Both the position numbers and the translations under genes were made by a program. 13,735 nucleotides of DNA from Chloroflexi bacterium RBG_19FT_COMBO_55_16 (GTDB lineage Bacteria > Chloroflexota > Anaerolineae > Anaerolineales > UBA4823): NCBI GenBank assembly GCA_001795335.1, contig MGOK01000038.1, forward strand, positions 1-13,735, written 5' to 3'. A model generated the notes under the pieces. That model was not told the DNA's origin. It worked only from the letters and a program-made list of their open reading frames with translations, and made no database searches. Position 1 is the first letter of the stretch; each line of letters opens with the position of its first letter. Positions 1 through 7,608 of the stretch are shown one piece after another.

Positions 1-1
1 C

Positions 2-595
2 AAGCAGCTGGGCGTGGAGGAGATCGTCATCTCCGAATGCGGCCATGCCTACTATGCCATGCGCTGGGTCGCCCCCAACTGGTTCGGAGACGAATTTAAT
101 TTCAAGGTGCGCAGCATTGTCGAAGTGATTGCCGAATATATCAAAGAGGGCCGCCTGGAGCTCGATCCCGGCGCCAACCCTGAGGCGATCACCTACCACG
201 ATTCGTGCAACCTGGCCCGCAAAGGCGGCGTGATCGAAGAGCCGCGCCGGGTGCTGGAAGCGATCACGACCGACTTTCGCGAGCTGACCCCCAACCGTGA
301 GGAAGCCTACTGCTGTGGCGGTGGGTCTGGGCTCGTGGCAGTACCAGAAGCCTATGAGGTGCGCCTGGCGGCCGGCAAGCCCAAGGCAGAGCAGGTGCGT
401 CGCTCTGGCGCCAGGGTGGTGGTCGCCGCCTGCGAGAACTGCCGCCTGCAACTCGGCGACCTGAGCGGTCATTATGGGTTGGATATCGGTGTGGTCGCCC
501 TGGCCGACCTGGTAGTCAAGGCCATGCGCCTGCCGGGATATCAAGAGACGATTGAAGAGAAAATGACGGCTGAAGTCAGCCTGGTTGGGGATTAG
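2..595 (+). CDS. CCG-domain (Fe-S) protein, HdrD/DsrK-like, 3' fragment
   Basis: The reading frame is already open at the left edge (codons from base 2), so this is the C-terminal 197 residues of a longer protein. The first GTG at 14 is probably internal. The visible part carries a cysteine-rich CCG domain. Counting from base 2, Cys69 (HDSCNLARKGG), Cys104-Cys105 (YCCGGGSG) and Cys144/Cys147 (ACENC) give C-x34-CC-x38-CxxC, close to the family pattern that binds an unusual [4Fe-4S] cluster in heterodisulfide reductase subunits. An earlier ECGHAYYA motif (Cys13) and the DSCNLARKGGVIEEPR stretch are most like DsrK/HmeD-type membrane-complex subunits. LutA/LldE or GlcF relatives also have CCG domains and cannot be excluded. 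The likely role is electron transfer in a respiratory or disulfide-reducing complex. The N-terminal ferredoxin part and any partner subunits are outside the window. Confidence 0.82.
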   Translation, partial: KQLGVEEIVISECGHAYYAMRWVAPNWFGDEFNFKVRSIVEVIAEYIKEGRLELDPGANPEAITYHDSCNLARKGGVIEEPRRVLEAITTDFRELTPNREEAYCCGGGSGLVAVPEAYEVRLAAGKPKAEQVRRSGARVVVAACENCRLQLGDLSGHYGLDIGVVALADLVVKAMRLPGYQETIEEKMTAEVSLVGD

Positions 596-614
596 AGACC
601 ACAGTTGATCGCAA

Positions 615-649
615 TTGTGGGGGGGACGGAAGCGCCGTCCCCCCCACAA
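615..649. terminator. Bidirectional hairpin terminator between convergent genes
   Basis: A perfect 15-bp inverted repeat (615-629 with 635-649) has seven consecutive G-C pairs at its core and a 5-nt AAGCG loop. It sits in the 58-nt gap between the CCG-domain gene ending at 595 (+) and the aminotransferase gene ending at 654 (-). On the + strand a T-rich stretch (TTTAATTTGTTTC) begins about 3 nt after the stem, inside the end of the aminotransferase gene. On the - strand there is no clear U-run. The symmetry and position suggest it ends transcription from both sides, and is stronger for the + strand. Confidence 0.8.
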
Positions 650-653
650 CCAT

Positions 654-1961
654 TTAATTTGTTTCTGCAAGCACGACCTGGCGGAAGATCTCCAGGCCTT
701 CGTCTACCTGGGCGCGAGTAACCGTCAGCGGCGGGATCAGGCGGATGGTCTGTGACCAGTGACCGCAGGGATAGAGCAACATCCCTCCCTCCAGGGCGCG
801 TTGGAGGATACGGCGAACGGACTCAGAGCTTGGTTCTTTGTCGGTACCCGGACGGATGAACTCCACCGCAAGCATCAATCCTACTCCCCGCACATCCCCG
901 ATGATGGGCGACTCGGCCTGCAATTCGCGCAGCGCCTCCAACATATATGTCCCCTGGGCGTGGGTATTCTCCAGCAGTCGTTCCTCCCGGATGACATCCA
1001 GCGTGGCAAGGGCGGCTGCACAGGACATCGGGTTTCCGCCAAAAGTTGTCCCGTGGGAGGTCGCTCCCCATTGGTTCATGATCTCCCGCCGCGCAGCCGT
1101 TGCTCCCAGCGGGAAGCCATTGGCGATACCCTTTGCCAGACAAAGGATATCCGGCTCTACCCCGAAGGTCTGGGCCGCAAACCATTCCCCGGTGCGGCCA
1201 AAGCCGGTCTGCACCTCATCAAAGATGAGCAGGATGCCATAGCGATCAGCGATCTGGCGCAGCGCAACCAGCCAGCTGCGTGGAGGGATGATGTAACCCC
1301 CCTCCCCCTGCACAGGCTCCACCAGGAAGGCTGCCACATCCTGTGGCGCAATGACATACTCAAACAATCGCTCGATATCCTGCAGTGCTTCCTGGGCGCA
1401 CCCTTCCGGTTCAGCCGCCGCTGAACGGTAGGGGTAAGGGAAACGGGCAAAGTAGATATCTGGGACGAAGGGTCCGTGACCATTGCGGTATTTTACTTTT
1501 GACGTGGTAACTGTAGCCGCTCCCATGGTCCGCCCGTGAAAACCACCCAGGAAGGCAATAATCCCGCGGCGGCCGGTCACATAGCGAGCCAGTTTGATCG
1601 CACCCTCTACTGCCTCGGCTCCGCTATTGCCAAAGAAAAACATATCTGCGCCACCGGGGGTAATCTGTCCCAACTCCCAGGCCAATCGCAGGGTAGACTC
1701 GGGGGCGAGCACTCCGAGGGGAGCGTGAGCCATGCGTTCCATCTGTTCGCGGGCCGCCGCGATGACGCGGGGATGGTTGTGCCCCACGTTGCAGGCGCCA
1801 AATCCAGATAAGAAATCCAGGTAACGTCGCCCATCAGAGCCGTAAACATAGATACCTTGGGCATGCTCCGCTGGCAGATTAGGCCAATCCTGAGCCAGGC
1901 AGGGCGCCAGCAAATCGCCCAAATGCGCGACCAATTCTTTAAAGGATGGTTTGCTTTCCAC
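654..1961 (-). CDS. Class III PLP-dependent aminotransferase (GabT/ArgD-like)
   Basis: A 435-residue fold-type I, class III aminotransferase of usual length. Visible motifs are the phosphate-binding NSGAEAVEGAIKLAR (112-126), GGFHGRTMGA (139-148) at the cofactor ring, VEPVQGEGGY (214-223), the Asp248 motif IFDEVQTGFGRTG (cofactor nitrogen), the Schiff-base Lys277 in CLAKGIANGFPLGA, and HGTTFGGNP (303-311). All catalytic residues are present. The family includes 4-aminobutyrate, acetylornithine and beta-alanine transaminases and also some amino-acid racemases, so the substrate is open. The start is a GTG at 1961, supported by AGGAGG eight bases upstream. It is the last gene of the gntR-larA-ECF operon, 69 nt after ecfT, and ends just before the shared hairpin terminator. 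Placement suggests it handles the compound imported or made by the upstream genes. No dehydrogenase partner such as GabD is nearby. Confidence 0.93.
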   Translation of the reverse strand: MESKPSFKELVAHLGDLLAPCLAQDWPNLPAEHAQGIYVYGSDGRRYLDFLSGFGACNVGHNHPRVIAAAREQMERMAHAPLGVLAPESTLRLAWELGQITPGGADMFFFGNSGAEAVEGAIKLARYVTGRRGIIAFLGGFHGRTMGAATVTTSKVKYRNGHGPFVPDIYFARFPYPYRSAAAEPEGCAQEALQDIERLFEYVIAPQDVAAFLVEPVQGEGGYIIPPRSWLVALRQIADRYGILLIFDEVQTGFGRTGEWFAAQTFGVEPDILCLAKGIANGFPLGATAARREIMNQWGATSHGTTFGGNPMSCAAALATLDVIREERLLENTHAQGTYMLEALRELQAESPIIGDVRGVGLMLAVEFIRPGTDKEPSSESVRRILQRALEGGMLLYPCGHWSQTIRLIPPLTVTRAQVDEGLEIFRQVVLAETN

Positions 1962-2030
1962 GGTTTGGTCCTCCTAAGCAATCAGCAAAACAGACATCAA
2001 ATTTGTGAATTACGCTTTTTGAAGGGGGTT

Positions 2031-2837
2031 TCAGGCATATTTCAGTATCGTGCACAACACGAAGACACTCACGATGAAAGCCAGCCAGAGATAATCCGCC
2101 GGACGAGAGGTCAACATTTCAATCTCTGTGGGTTCAATCGGCGCACCAAAGCCTTTGGTCTCCATCGCAATTTGAAAATCGTTGGCTTTGCGAAAAAGTA
2201 AAAGGATCAGCGGGGTGATGATTGGCACGTAAGCCTTGACCGCTCGCTTGATGAAGTTCATTCGATCAATATCGAAAGCCCGTAATTTCTGTGCTTCCAC
2301 GATTGAACCCCACATTTCGAAGAGCAGGGTCGTGAACGATAGGGCGCTGACAAACATGAAAGTAGCAACGTGCGGGACGCGCAATTTGCCCATCGCAGTC
2401 ATTATCGCCGAGGCAGATGTAGTCATCACAAACAATGGAAGGGAGGAAGTCGCGACCAGAACGCGCACGCTAAGCACGATCCCAAACCACACCCCTTCCT
2501 TGGTGAGCACGCCCAGATCAGCCTCCCATAGTCTCAGGTGACCAAAGACGATGAGCGGCGTGTGGCCGAAACGATAGGTGAAGCCCTGGATCAGGATTAG
2601 AAAGGTGAATGTGCCAAGCAGAATCTTGAGCAGCGTGGCGAAGCGCCGGAGTTCGATGCGTCCCAAAGCCCATAACACTGCCGATAAGCTCAGCCAGACG
2701 AGCAGAACCGGCATGTCGCTTGTCCTGATTGGATACATTACCAACACCAGGGTCAAGATCACATAAGCCAGCTTGACCAATGGATGCAGCCGGTGGATGG
2801 GCGTATCTAATTGGGAGTAGCGGAATATAGGTTGCAT
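2031..2837 (-). CDS. ecfT: ECF transporter transmembrane coupling subunit EcfT
   Basis: A 268-residue membrane protein with hydrophobic segments at about 22-37, 43-58, 68-86, 115-138, 155-175 and a C-terminal one at 249-265, the usual build of EcfT (CbiQ family). EcfT couples ATP hydrolysis by the EcfA pair to toppling of the substrate-binding S component. The coupling region is recognisable: EAQKLRAFD (181-189) and AMETKGF (224-230) are where other EcfT proteins have two Ala-Arg-Gly motifs. Both are altered here (LRA and TKG). ATG at 2837 directly follows the TAG stop of the ATPase gene, with GAGGAAA about nine bases upstream, so the two are probably translationally coupled. The product would form one complex with the upstream ATPase and S component. 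Confidence 0.9.
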   Translation of the reverse strand: MQPIFRYSQLDTPIHRLHPLVKLAYVILTLVLVMYPIRTSDMPVLLVWLSLSAVLWALGRIELRRFATLLKILLGTFTFLILIQGFTYRFGHTPLIVFGHLRLWEADLGVLTKEGVWFGIVLSVRVLVATSSLPLFVMTTSASAIMTAMGKLRVPHVATFMFVSALSFTTLLFEMWGSIVEAQKLRAFDIDRMNFIKRAVKAYVPIITPLILLLFRKANDFQIAMETKGFGAPIEPTEIEMLTSRPADYLWLAFIVSVFVLCTILKYA

Positions 2838-4613
2838 CTAACCAGCTTTCCTCGTAACTTGTTTGGGTACACATACCTGGTAGAAATCCTCCAGAGTCAA
2901 AACCTGAGCAGGCACACCCAGGTGAGCAAGTTCCCTTGCCAGTTGCATTGCCACCGGTGGCACGACAAAACTCTTCTTGAGTTCCTCCACCTGGCTGAAA
3001 ACCTCCCCGGTGGGTCCATCCAGGAGCACGCGACCTTCGTGGAGAACTATCAATCGGTGCGCATAACGGGCAATCAGATCGACGTCGTGGGTGATCATCA
3101 ACACAGTACCTTGCCTATCTCCGTGGAACTGCTTGGACAACTCGGCTAACTGGTATCGTCCGCGGTGATCCTGGGCTGTGGTCGGTTCGTCCAGGATCAA
3201 TACCTCGGGGCTGAGGGCAATGGTCGCGGCGACAGCCAGCTTGCGGCGGTCGCCAAAGGAAAGGCGGAAGGGGAACAGGTCGGCCTCCGCCTCCAGTCCT
3301 ACAAGCCTTAGGGCTTCCTCACTGAGCCGTTCGCTTTCCTCGAGCGACGCACCCACATTGCGCAGACCGAAGCGGATCTCATCGCGGCAGGAAGCAGTGA
3401 ATAGTTGGTAATCAGGATTCTGCAGCACCAACCCCACGCGGCGGGCCATCTCGCCTACCGAAAGTTTGTGGATGCTTTGACCCCGGAACAGAATATCTCC
3501 TGTCCTGGGCTGCACTAGGCCGACGAAGCATTTTACCAGCGTACTTTTCCCGGAGCCGTTCTGGCCAATGATGCCCACAAACTCACCCTGGCGAATCTGG
3601 AGGCTTACATCCTTCAATGCTTTAACAAGCGGAGGGCCAGGATACTCGATGGTCAGATTGTGAACCTCCAAGATGAGGGGGGCCTCTGGTGGGACAGGGG
3701 GCGGCGAGAGGGGAACTTCAGGACGAATGATACTCAACCTTCCCGATGCGACGGAGGCTTGGATCTGGCCAGCGACCTCAGAGGTGGTGAGATTTACCTT
3801 GGTCCTTGTCGGATGATTGGCCTTGCCTTTCCCTGGCCAAAGCAGATCGTGTTGTATCCGGATTAACGCTGGAGTCTTGACACCAACTTCTCCCAGCCGG
3901 TCAGCTTGAGAGAAAACTTCCTCTGGACTGCCCTGGAGTACCGTCTCCCCGCGTTCCAGCACAAGCACCTGGTCGGCCAAAGGCAAAATCTCCTCAGTCT
4001 CATGAGTCGTCATGACGATTGCCAGGTCGCCTGCTCGCTTCAGCTGTTCGATAGCCTCACCGATTTCCTGGCGCCCTAACGGATCAAGTTGGGAGGTGGG
4101 CTCATCGAGGATCAGCAATTGCGGCTGCATTGTCAATACTGAAGCCAGCGCGGCGCGCTGTTTCTGGCCACCAGAAAGATCACGGGGGTTGCGTTCCTCA
4201 AGTTCTTCGAGACGCACCAAGGCCAAAGCGGCCCGCGAGCGGCGAAGGATTTCGTCCCTAGGAACGCCCAGATTCGCCGGTCCAAACGCCAATTCCGCCT
4301 TCAGCGTTGGCATAAAGAGCTGGACTTCTGGATCCTGCATCAGTACCCCGGAGTGCTGCGCGGTGACATACAGAGGCTCATCCCACGGATCAAGGCCGGC
4401 CACCGACACGACACCCCCGCGCCGGCCGCCGTATATGTGCGGCACAATGCCGCTGATCAAATAACAGAGCGTGGATTTGCCCGCCCCATTGGCTCCCAGT
4501 ACGACCACAAAATCCCCTCTACGTACTGTGAGATTCAGATCACGCAGGGCGACCACGTCTCCCTCATAGGTGAAGGTTACGTTCTCGAGTGCGATGATCG
4601 CCTCGCTGCTCAC
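2838..4613 (-). CDS. ecfA: Fused EcfA1-EcfA2 ATPase of an ECF transporter
   Basis: A 591-residue fusion of two ABC ATPase domains, together doing the job of the EcfA/EcfA' dimer that powers ECF import at the inner face of the membrane. Domain 1 (about 6-240) has Walker A GANGAGKST (40-48), Q-loop Gln93, signature LSGGQ (146-150), Walker B LLILDE (166-171) and switch His204. Domain 2 (about 313-545) has GQNGSGKST (350-358), Gln398, LILDE (472-476) and His509, but its signature reads LSFGD (451-455), so the two ATP sites are unlikely to be equivalent. The linker (about 250-312) is proline-rich at its end. GTG at 4613 is used as start, with GGAG eight bases upstream. It lies 128 nt after the S-component gene and abuts ecfT with no spacing. 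Such fusions are common in Chloroflexota and Actinobacteria. Confidence 0.93.
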   Translation of the reverse strand: MSSEAIIALENVTFTYEGDVVALRDLNLTVRRGDFVVVLGANGAGKSTLCYLISGIVPHIYGGRRGGVVSVAGLDPWDEPLYVTAQHSGVLMQDPEVQLFMPTLKAELAFGPANLGVPRDEILRRSRAALALVRLEELEERNPRDLSGGQKQRAALASVLTMQPQLLILDEPTSQLDPLGRQEIGEAIEQLKRAGDLAIVMTTHETEEILPLADQVLVLERGETVLQGSPEEVFSQADRLGEVGVKTPALIRIQHDLLWPGKGKANHPTRTKVNLTTSEVAGQIQASVASGRLSIIRPEVPLSPPPVPPEAPLILEVHNLTIEYPGPPLVKALKDVSLQIRQGEFVGIIGQNGSGKSTLVKCFVGLVQPRTGDILFRGQSIHKLSVGEMARRVGLVLQNPDYQLFTASCRDEIRFGLRNVGASLEESERLSEEALRLVGLEAEADLFPFRLSFGDRRKLAVAATIALSPEVLILDEPTTAQDHRGRYQLAELSKQFHGDRQGTVLMITHDVDLIARYAHRLIVLHEGRVLLDGPTGEVFSQVEELKKSFVVPPVAMQLARELAHLGVPAQVLTLEDFYQVCVPKQVTRKAG

Positions 4614-4676
4614 GGAATATGCTCCATCAAAATTAGATCCTGGGCTATGTTTCTTTGAAGGCGCATCGAAACTCTA

Positions 4677-4705
4677 ACAGGGACGCGAATGTTTCGCGTC
4701 CCTGT
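4677..4705 (-). terminator. Intra-operon hairpin between ecfS and ecfA (attenuator candidate)
   Basis: A perfect 13-bp stem (4677-4689 pairs with 4693-4705) with a 3-nt loop lies in the 128-nt gap between the S-component gene and the ATPase gene, both on the - strand. In the transcribed direction it is followed by TAGAGTTTCGATG, only a weak U-stretch, so termination is probably partial at best. It may lower expression of the downstream ATPase, EcfT and aminotransferase relative to the S component, or protect the 3' end of a processed upstream message. A dispersed repeat copy is another possibility that this window cannot test. Confidence 0.55.
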
Positions 4706-4741
4706 GCTTCATTGGAAGGAGGGCTTCCCAGGTTGAGCAGA

Positions 4742-5533
4742 TCACCAAATCGCGCCCTCGATCTTGGGCAATCCGCTGCGCTCCAAAGCTTCCACGATGG
4801 GCACCGTGATGACGGCGGTAATGGCCGACAGCGCCGGCACCCACCAGGAATAGGCAATATGTGTGGCAACGCCCAGTTCGGCAGAGAAATTGAACAGGTA
4901 CCAGTAGGGGCGGGTCCAGGGCAACCACCAAACGAACATTGCGACCAGCAGCACCAGAAAGATACCACCGTACCGTTGCGTGCGGTTCTTGGAGACCATC
5001 CACCGCGGAATCAGCCGGGTTCCCAAAGGTGTAGCTGCAATGATCGTTGAAGGGACCCAATAAAGGGCAGCCATAATGAAGTAGAGCGGCTCGGGAACCG
5101 AGCCAAATCCCGCCGCCGCGCCCGGAACGTAGAAGGGCACCAACCAGCCCAGGATGCCAAGGATAATGAACAGGGGTACTGTGATCTTCCAGAGTCGGTC
5201 ATCCCTGATCATCAGCGCAACGAAGAAAGCGGGGAGTGCGGCGTTTAGCAAGATGTCCACGACCTGTAGCGGATAAGCCGCGGGGGCGATGAACATCCCG
5301 ATCACTCCACCAACGAGGGCAGCCACCACACCACCCACCGGACCCAGGAGCAATGGGGCGATGGCGCTGAGCGGGGTGGTTAGCGGTACGTATCCACCGC
5401 CGCCCACGTAGGGGAAGATTGGAATCAGTCCGGTTACACCGCACAATGCGCCGTACAATGTAATCCAGGCAATCGAAACCCCTCCGATCCGATTTGTCGA
5501 CCTCCGCACTTTTTCAGACGTTTTCTGTTCCAT
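4742..5533 (-). CDS. ECF transporter substrate-binding (S) component, substrate unknown
   Basis: A 263-residue, strongly hydrophobic protein with about seven membrane segments (about 20-42, 52-84, 88-109, 117-138, 147-170, 189-206, 226-248). The N-terminal half, with ALCGVTGLIPIFPYVGGGGY (29-48) and the glycine-rich LLGPVGGVVAALVGGVIGMF (62-81), looks like an ECF S component, and the neighbours ecfA and ecfT support this. S components bind the ligand and define specificity. At 263 residues it is longer than typical vitamin S components of roughly 170-200, with an extra C-terminal portion rich in Trp and Tyr (199-212, 228-231). The N-terminus lacks the Met-His-Ile start of CbiM/NikM/LarM nickel-cobalt S components, so nickel uptake is unlikely. 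ATG at 5533 has AAAGGAGA eight bases upstream. It follows larA by 75 nt. The ligand cannot be named from sequence. Confidence 0.78.
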   Translation of the reverse strand: MEQKTSEKVRRSTNRIGGVSIAWITLYGALCGVTGLIPIFPYVGGGGYVPLTTPLSAIAPLLLGPVGGVVAALVGGVIGMFIAPAAYPLQVVDILLNAALPAFFVALMIRDDRLWKITVPLFIILGILGWLVPFYVPGAAAGFGSVPEPLYFIMAALYWVPSTIIAATPLGTRLIPRWMVSKNRTQRYGGIFLVLLVAMFVWWLPWTRPYWYLFNFSAELGVATHIAYSWWVPALSAITAVITVPIVEALERSGLPKIEGAIW

Positions 5534-5608
5534 GACAACATTCTCCTTTCTTGATTTAGGAAACCTTATGATGGATGAAAAGCCCTCCTTCCCAGAGCGC
5601 TTCCATTT

Positions 5609-6883
5609 CTACCCTTGTCTTGTTATAACGGGAATCGTGGACGAGCCCGATGGAAAGACAATTACTTGCGCCTGTGAGCCATACTGGCTCAACAGGGTAT
5701 CCACTCCTTCCTGAAAGGAAGTCAGTGGGTAAAAACCCATCGCTTCCAGTTCAATATTGGATATGCCCTCTGTGATGATGTATAACTTTTTTTCGGCCTT
5801 AATTCGCGCCAGGGCATACCCCAGGACACTGTAGGTAACTTTTCCATTGCGTCGTACGATATCACGCAAAAAATCCTCTGGTTTCTTTGTGTGGTCGGCC
5901 ATCAGGCGGTAGAATTCCTCTCCGCCTATGCCATCCGGACAGGCAGCCACCAGCAGGATGCTGCCTCCTTCCCTCACCACGAGGTCAGCATATTCGACCG
6001 CGCGCACGGCCTGATATAGATCCAAATCGTAAGGGTAACCGGAAGTAATGGCCACATCGACCCCATCCGGAGTGGGCACCTCATAGACCTGCCGCGCCAG
6101 CGCCAACCCTTCCCGATGAACTCGCTCTGGCGTACCGGCAAAGACCTGTGCAATCTGCTCATCCTGACATAGCACCACGTCTACGACCAGGTCCAGCCCC
6201 ACTAGATTAGCAGCCTCCTCGATGTCCAGGCGGCAGAGCATGGTCACATCCGCTGAACGCCGGAATCCCAAAGGAACCAGGCTGTGATTGGCGTCGATCG
6301 TATCCAGGGCAGCCACACCTGGGACAAGTAATTTCAGCCCACCCGAATAGCCTGCATACGGGCTGGGGCCGACGTGGCCGATGCCAATCCGGCGATCTGC
6401 CTCAACGACCAGTCGATTGATCCATACCGGGGTACCCCGGCTGGTCATCCCTACGTAGACCTGGTTACGTTCATCCTCACACTGGTGCTGCTCGATGCGC
6501 AAGCGACCATAAACCTCATCCCCGACTTTCCGGCGCACCTCTTCATCACTGCTCAGGCGATGAGTGCCGTGCGTAATCAAGATCGTTATGTCTTCATCAC
6601 TCACCCCGGATTGGCGCATTGCCTGCAGCATTGGTGGAAGGAGGAGCGCAGTCGGCGTTACCCGCGTATGGTCATCTATCAGGATGACCACCTTCTCGCC
6701 AGGTCGAACAATCTCAGAAATGTGCGGAGTGTCGAGGGGATTGGCTAGAGCACGTTCGATCGCGACAACTGGATCGGTGCAAGAGTGGACTGGGCGGGGT
6801 ACATAGACGCCGGTAAGGCAAACCTCGGGCAAATGGGCTTTAAGCCTGCCAGCTCCATAGGGCAATTGAATTTCCTGCTCCAT
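5609..6883 (-). CDS. larA: LarA-family nickel-pincer racemase/epimerase
   Basis: A 424-residue protein of the lactate-racemase LarA family, full length. LarA enzymes racemise or epimerise 2-hydroxy acids by hydride transfer to a nickel pincer (NPN) cofactor held covalently on a lysine. Key residues align by motif: DDHTR (70-74), THGTHR with His105/His108 (103-109), GHVGP with His170, YSGGLKLLVPG with the cofactor lysine at 184, and DANHS with His200. YQAVR (290-294) sits where the Lactiplantibacillus enzyme has its carboxylate-binding Gln and Lys, so a conservative Lys-to-Arg change is likely. Relatives act on lactate, malate, phenyllactate and sugar acids, so the substrate is uncertain. ATG at 6883 directly follows the TAA of gntR with AGAGG nearby, suggesting coupling. 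The maturation genes larB, larC and larE are absent from the window and would have to be elsewhere. Confidence 0.9.
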   Translation of the reverse strand: MEQEIQLPYGAGRLKAHLPEVCLTGVYVPRPVHSCTDPVVAIERALANPLDTPHISEIVRPGEKVVILIDDHTRVTPTALLLPPMLQAMRQSGVSDEDITILITHGTHRLSSDEEVRRKVGDEVYGRLRIEQHQCEDERNQVYVGMTSRGTPVWINRLVVEADRRIGIGHVGPSPYAGYSGGLKLLVPGVAALDTIDANHSLVPLGFRRSADVTMLCRLDIEEAANLVGLDLVVDVVLCQDEQIAQVFAGTPERVHREGLALARQVYEVPTPDGVDVAITSGYPYDLDLYQAVRAVEYADLVVREGGSILLVAACPDGIGGEEFYRLMADHTKKPEDFLRDIVRRNGKVTYSVLGYALARIKAEKKLYIITEGISNIELEAMGFYPLTSFQEGVDTLLSQYGSQAQVIVFPSGSSTIPVITRQG

Positions 6884-7552
6884 TTACGCCTCTGACCTTT
6901 GCCGAACCTGTTCAACAACTTCGGCACCCACTTCCATGACGTGGGCGGCAATAGTCTCACCGGCAAGCGTGTAGTCCCCGGTCTTCAGGGCATCCACAAT
7001 GCGTTGGTGGTTCTGCGCAATCTCATCCTGGTGGAGGCTGTAGCCTTGATCGATTGCCATCAAGCAATAGAGTTTACGCCGCAAACGAGCAAGCACCTCC
7101 TGCAAGAGGGAATGCCTAGACAGAGCATATAACTGCTCATGAAAGCGAATATCGAGCTGAACCAGAGCCCGGATGTCGTGGTTAATAGCGCTTTGCGCCA
7201 TATTGTCCACAGTGGCCTGAAGTTGTGCAATGTCGTCAGGGGTTATCCGCTTGATTGCTTCCTGGATGGCGAGCTTTTCCAGTGTGGCCCTTAACGTATA
7301 AGCTTCTGCTACATCCTGGGGTGTCCATTGGATGATAAAGGTACCGCGCGAGGGATAACTGACCAGGATGCCCTCGCCGACCAGTTGGCGGATCGCTTCT
7401 CGCACTGGTCCGCGGCTGATTCCTGCCTTGTGAGCCAACTCAGTCTCGACAATCCGACTGCCTGGGTGCAACTCACCCGATAACAGCGCCTCTTCGATCA
7501 GTTTGATGATGGCTTCGCGCAGGCTTTGGCGCGTGAGAGGAGATGCTTTCAT
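6884..7552 (-). CDS. GntR-family regulator, FadR/FCD subgroup
   Basis: A 222-residue transcription factor. The N-terminal winged helix-turn-helix (about 8-74) contains the family signature ELAHKAGISRGPVREAIRQL (38-57) and the wing SRGTFI. The C-terminal all-helical FCD domain (about 80-215) has the usual metal/ligand residues: Asp134 and His138 (LDIRFHEQL), His182 (NHQRI) and His204 (AAHVMEV). FCD regulators such as LldR and PdhR sense small carboxylic acids, which fits its place as first gene of an operon with larA. ATG at 7552 has an in-frame TAG two codons upstream, so the start cannot lie further out. No good Shine-Dalgarno precedes it, so translation may be weak. A promoter and a 15-bp palindrome upstream suggest it controls its own operon. 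The effector is unknown. Confidence 0.93.
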   Translation of the reverse strand: MKASPLTRQSLREAIIKLIEEALLSGELHPGSRIVETELAHKAGISRGPVREAIRQLVGEGILVSYPSRGTFIIQWTPQDVAEAYTLRATLEKLAIQEAIKRITPDDIAQLQATVDNMAQSAINHDIRALVQLDIRFHEQLYALSRHSLLQEVLARLRRKLYCLMAIDQGYSLHQDEIAQNHQRIVDALKTGDYTLAGETIAAHVMEVGAEVVEQVRQRSEA

Positions 7553-7588
7553 TGACTATCAAGAGCTTAAAGTGAGTAGAGGGCGATA

Positions 7589-7603
7589 TGTCAACAGTTG
7601 ACA
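7589..7603. promoter_or_regulatory. 15-bp palindrome, candidate GntR operator
   Basis: TGTCAACAGTTGACA is a perfect inverted repeat of two 7-bp arms around a central A, 37-51 bp upstream of the gntR start. It lies just after the predicted -10 box of the gntR promoter, covering the expected transcription start. A dimeric FCD regulator bound there would block initiation, giving autorepression of the whole gntR-larA-ecf operon. A partial copy (TTGTCAA, 7631-7637) overlaps the -35 box. Confidence 0.6.
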
Positions 7604-7608
7604 ATGTG

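Noticed and set aside
759..1424. 221-codon + strand frame opposite the aminotransferase
   Set aside because: No domain is recognisable. It lies wholly within the strongly supported aminotransferase gene on the other strand.
4612..4629. Five-codon leader frame ATGGAGCATATTCCGTGA overlapping the GTG start of ecfA (- strand)
   Set aside because: It has no ribosome site of its own and could arise by chance. Its GGAG is better explained as the ribosome site for ecfA.
4742..5533. CbiM/LarM-type nickel permease supplying LarA
   Set aside because: It lacks the conserved Met-His-Ile N-terminus and the histidines that bind the metal in that family.
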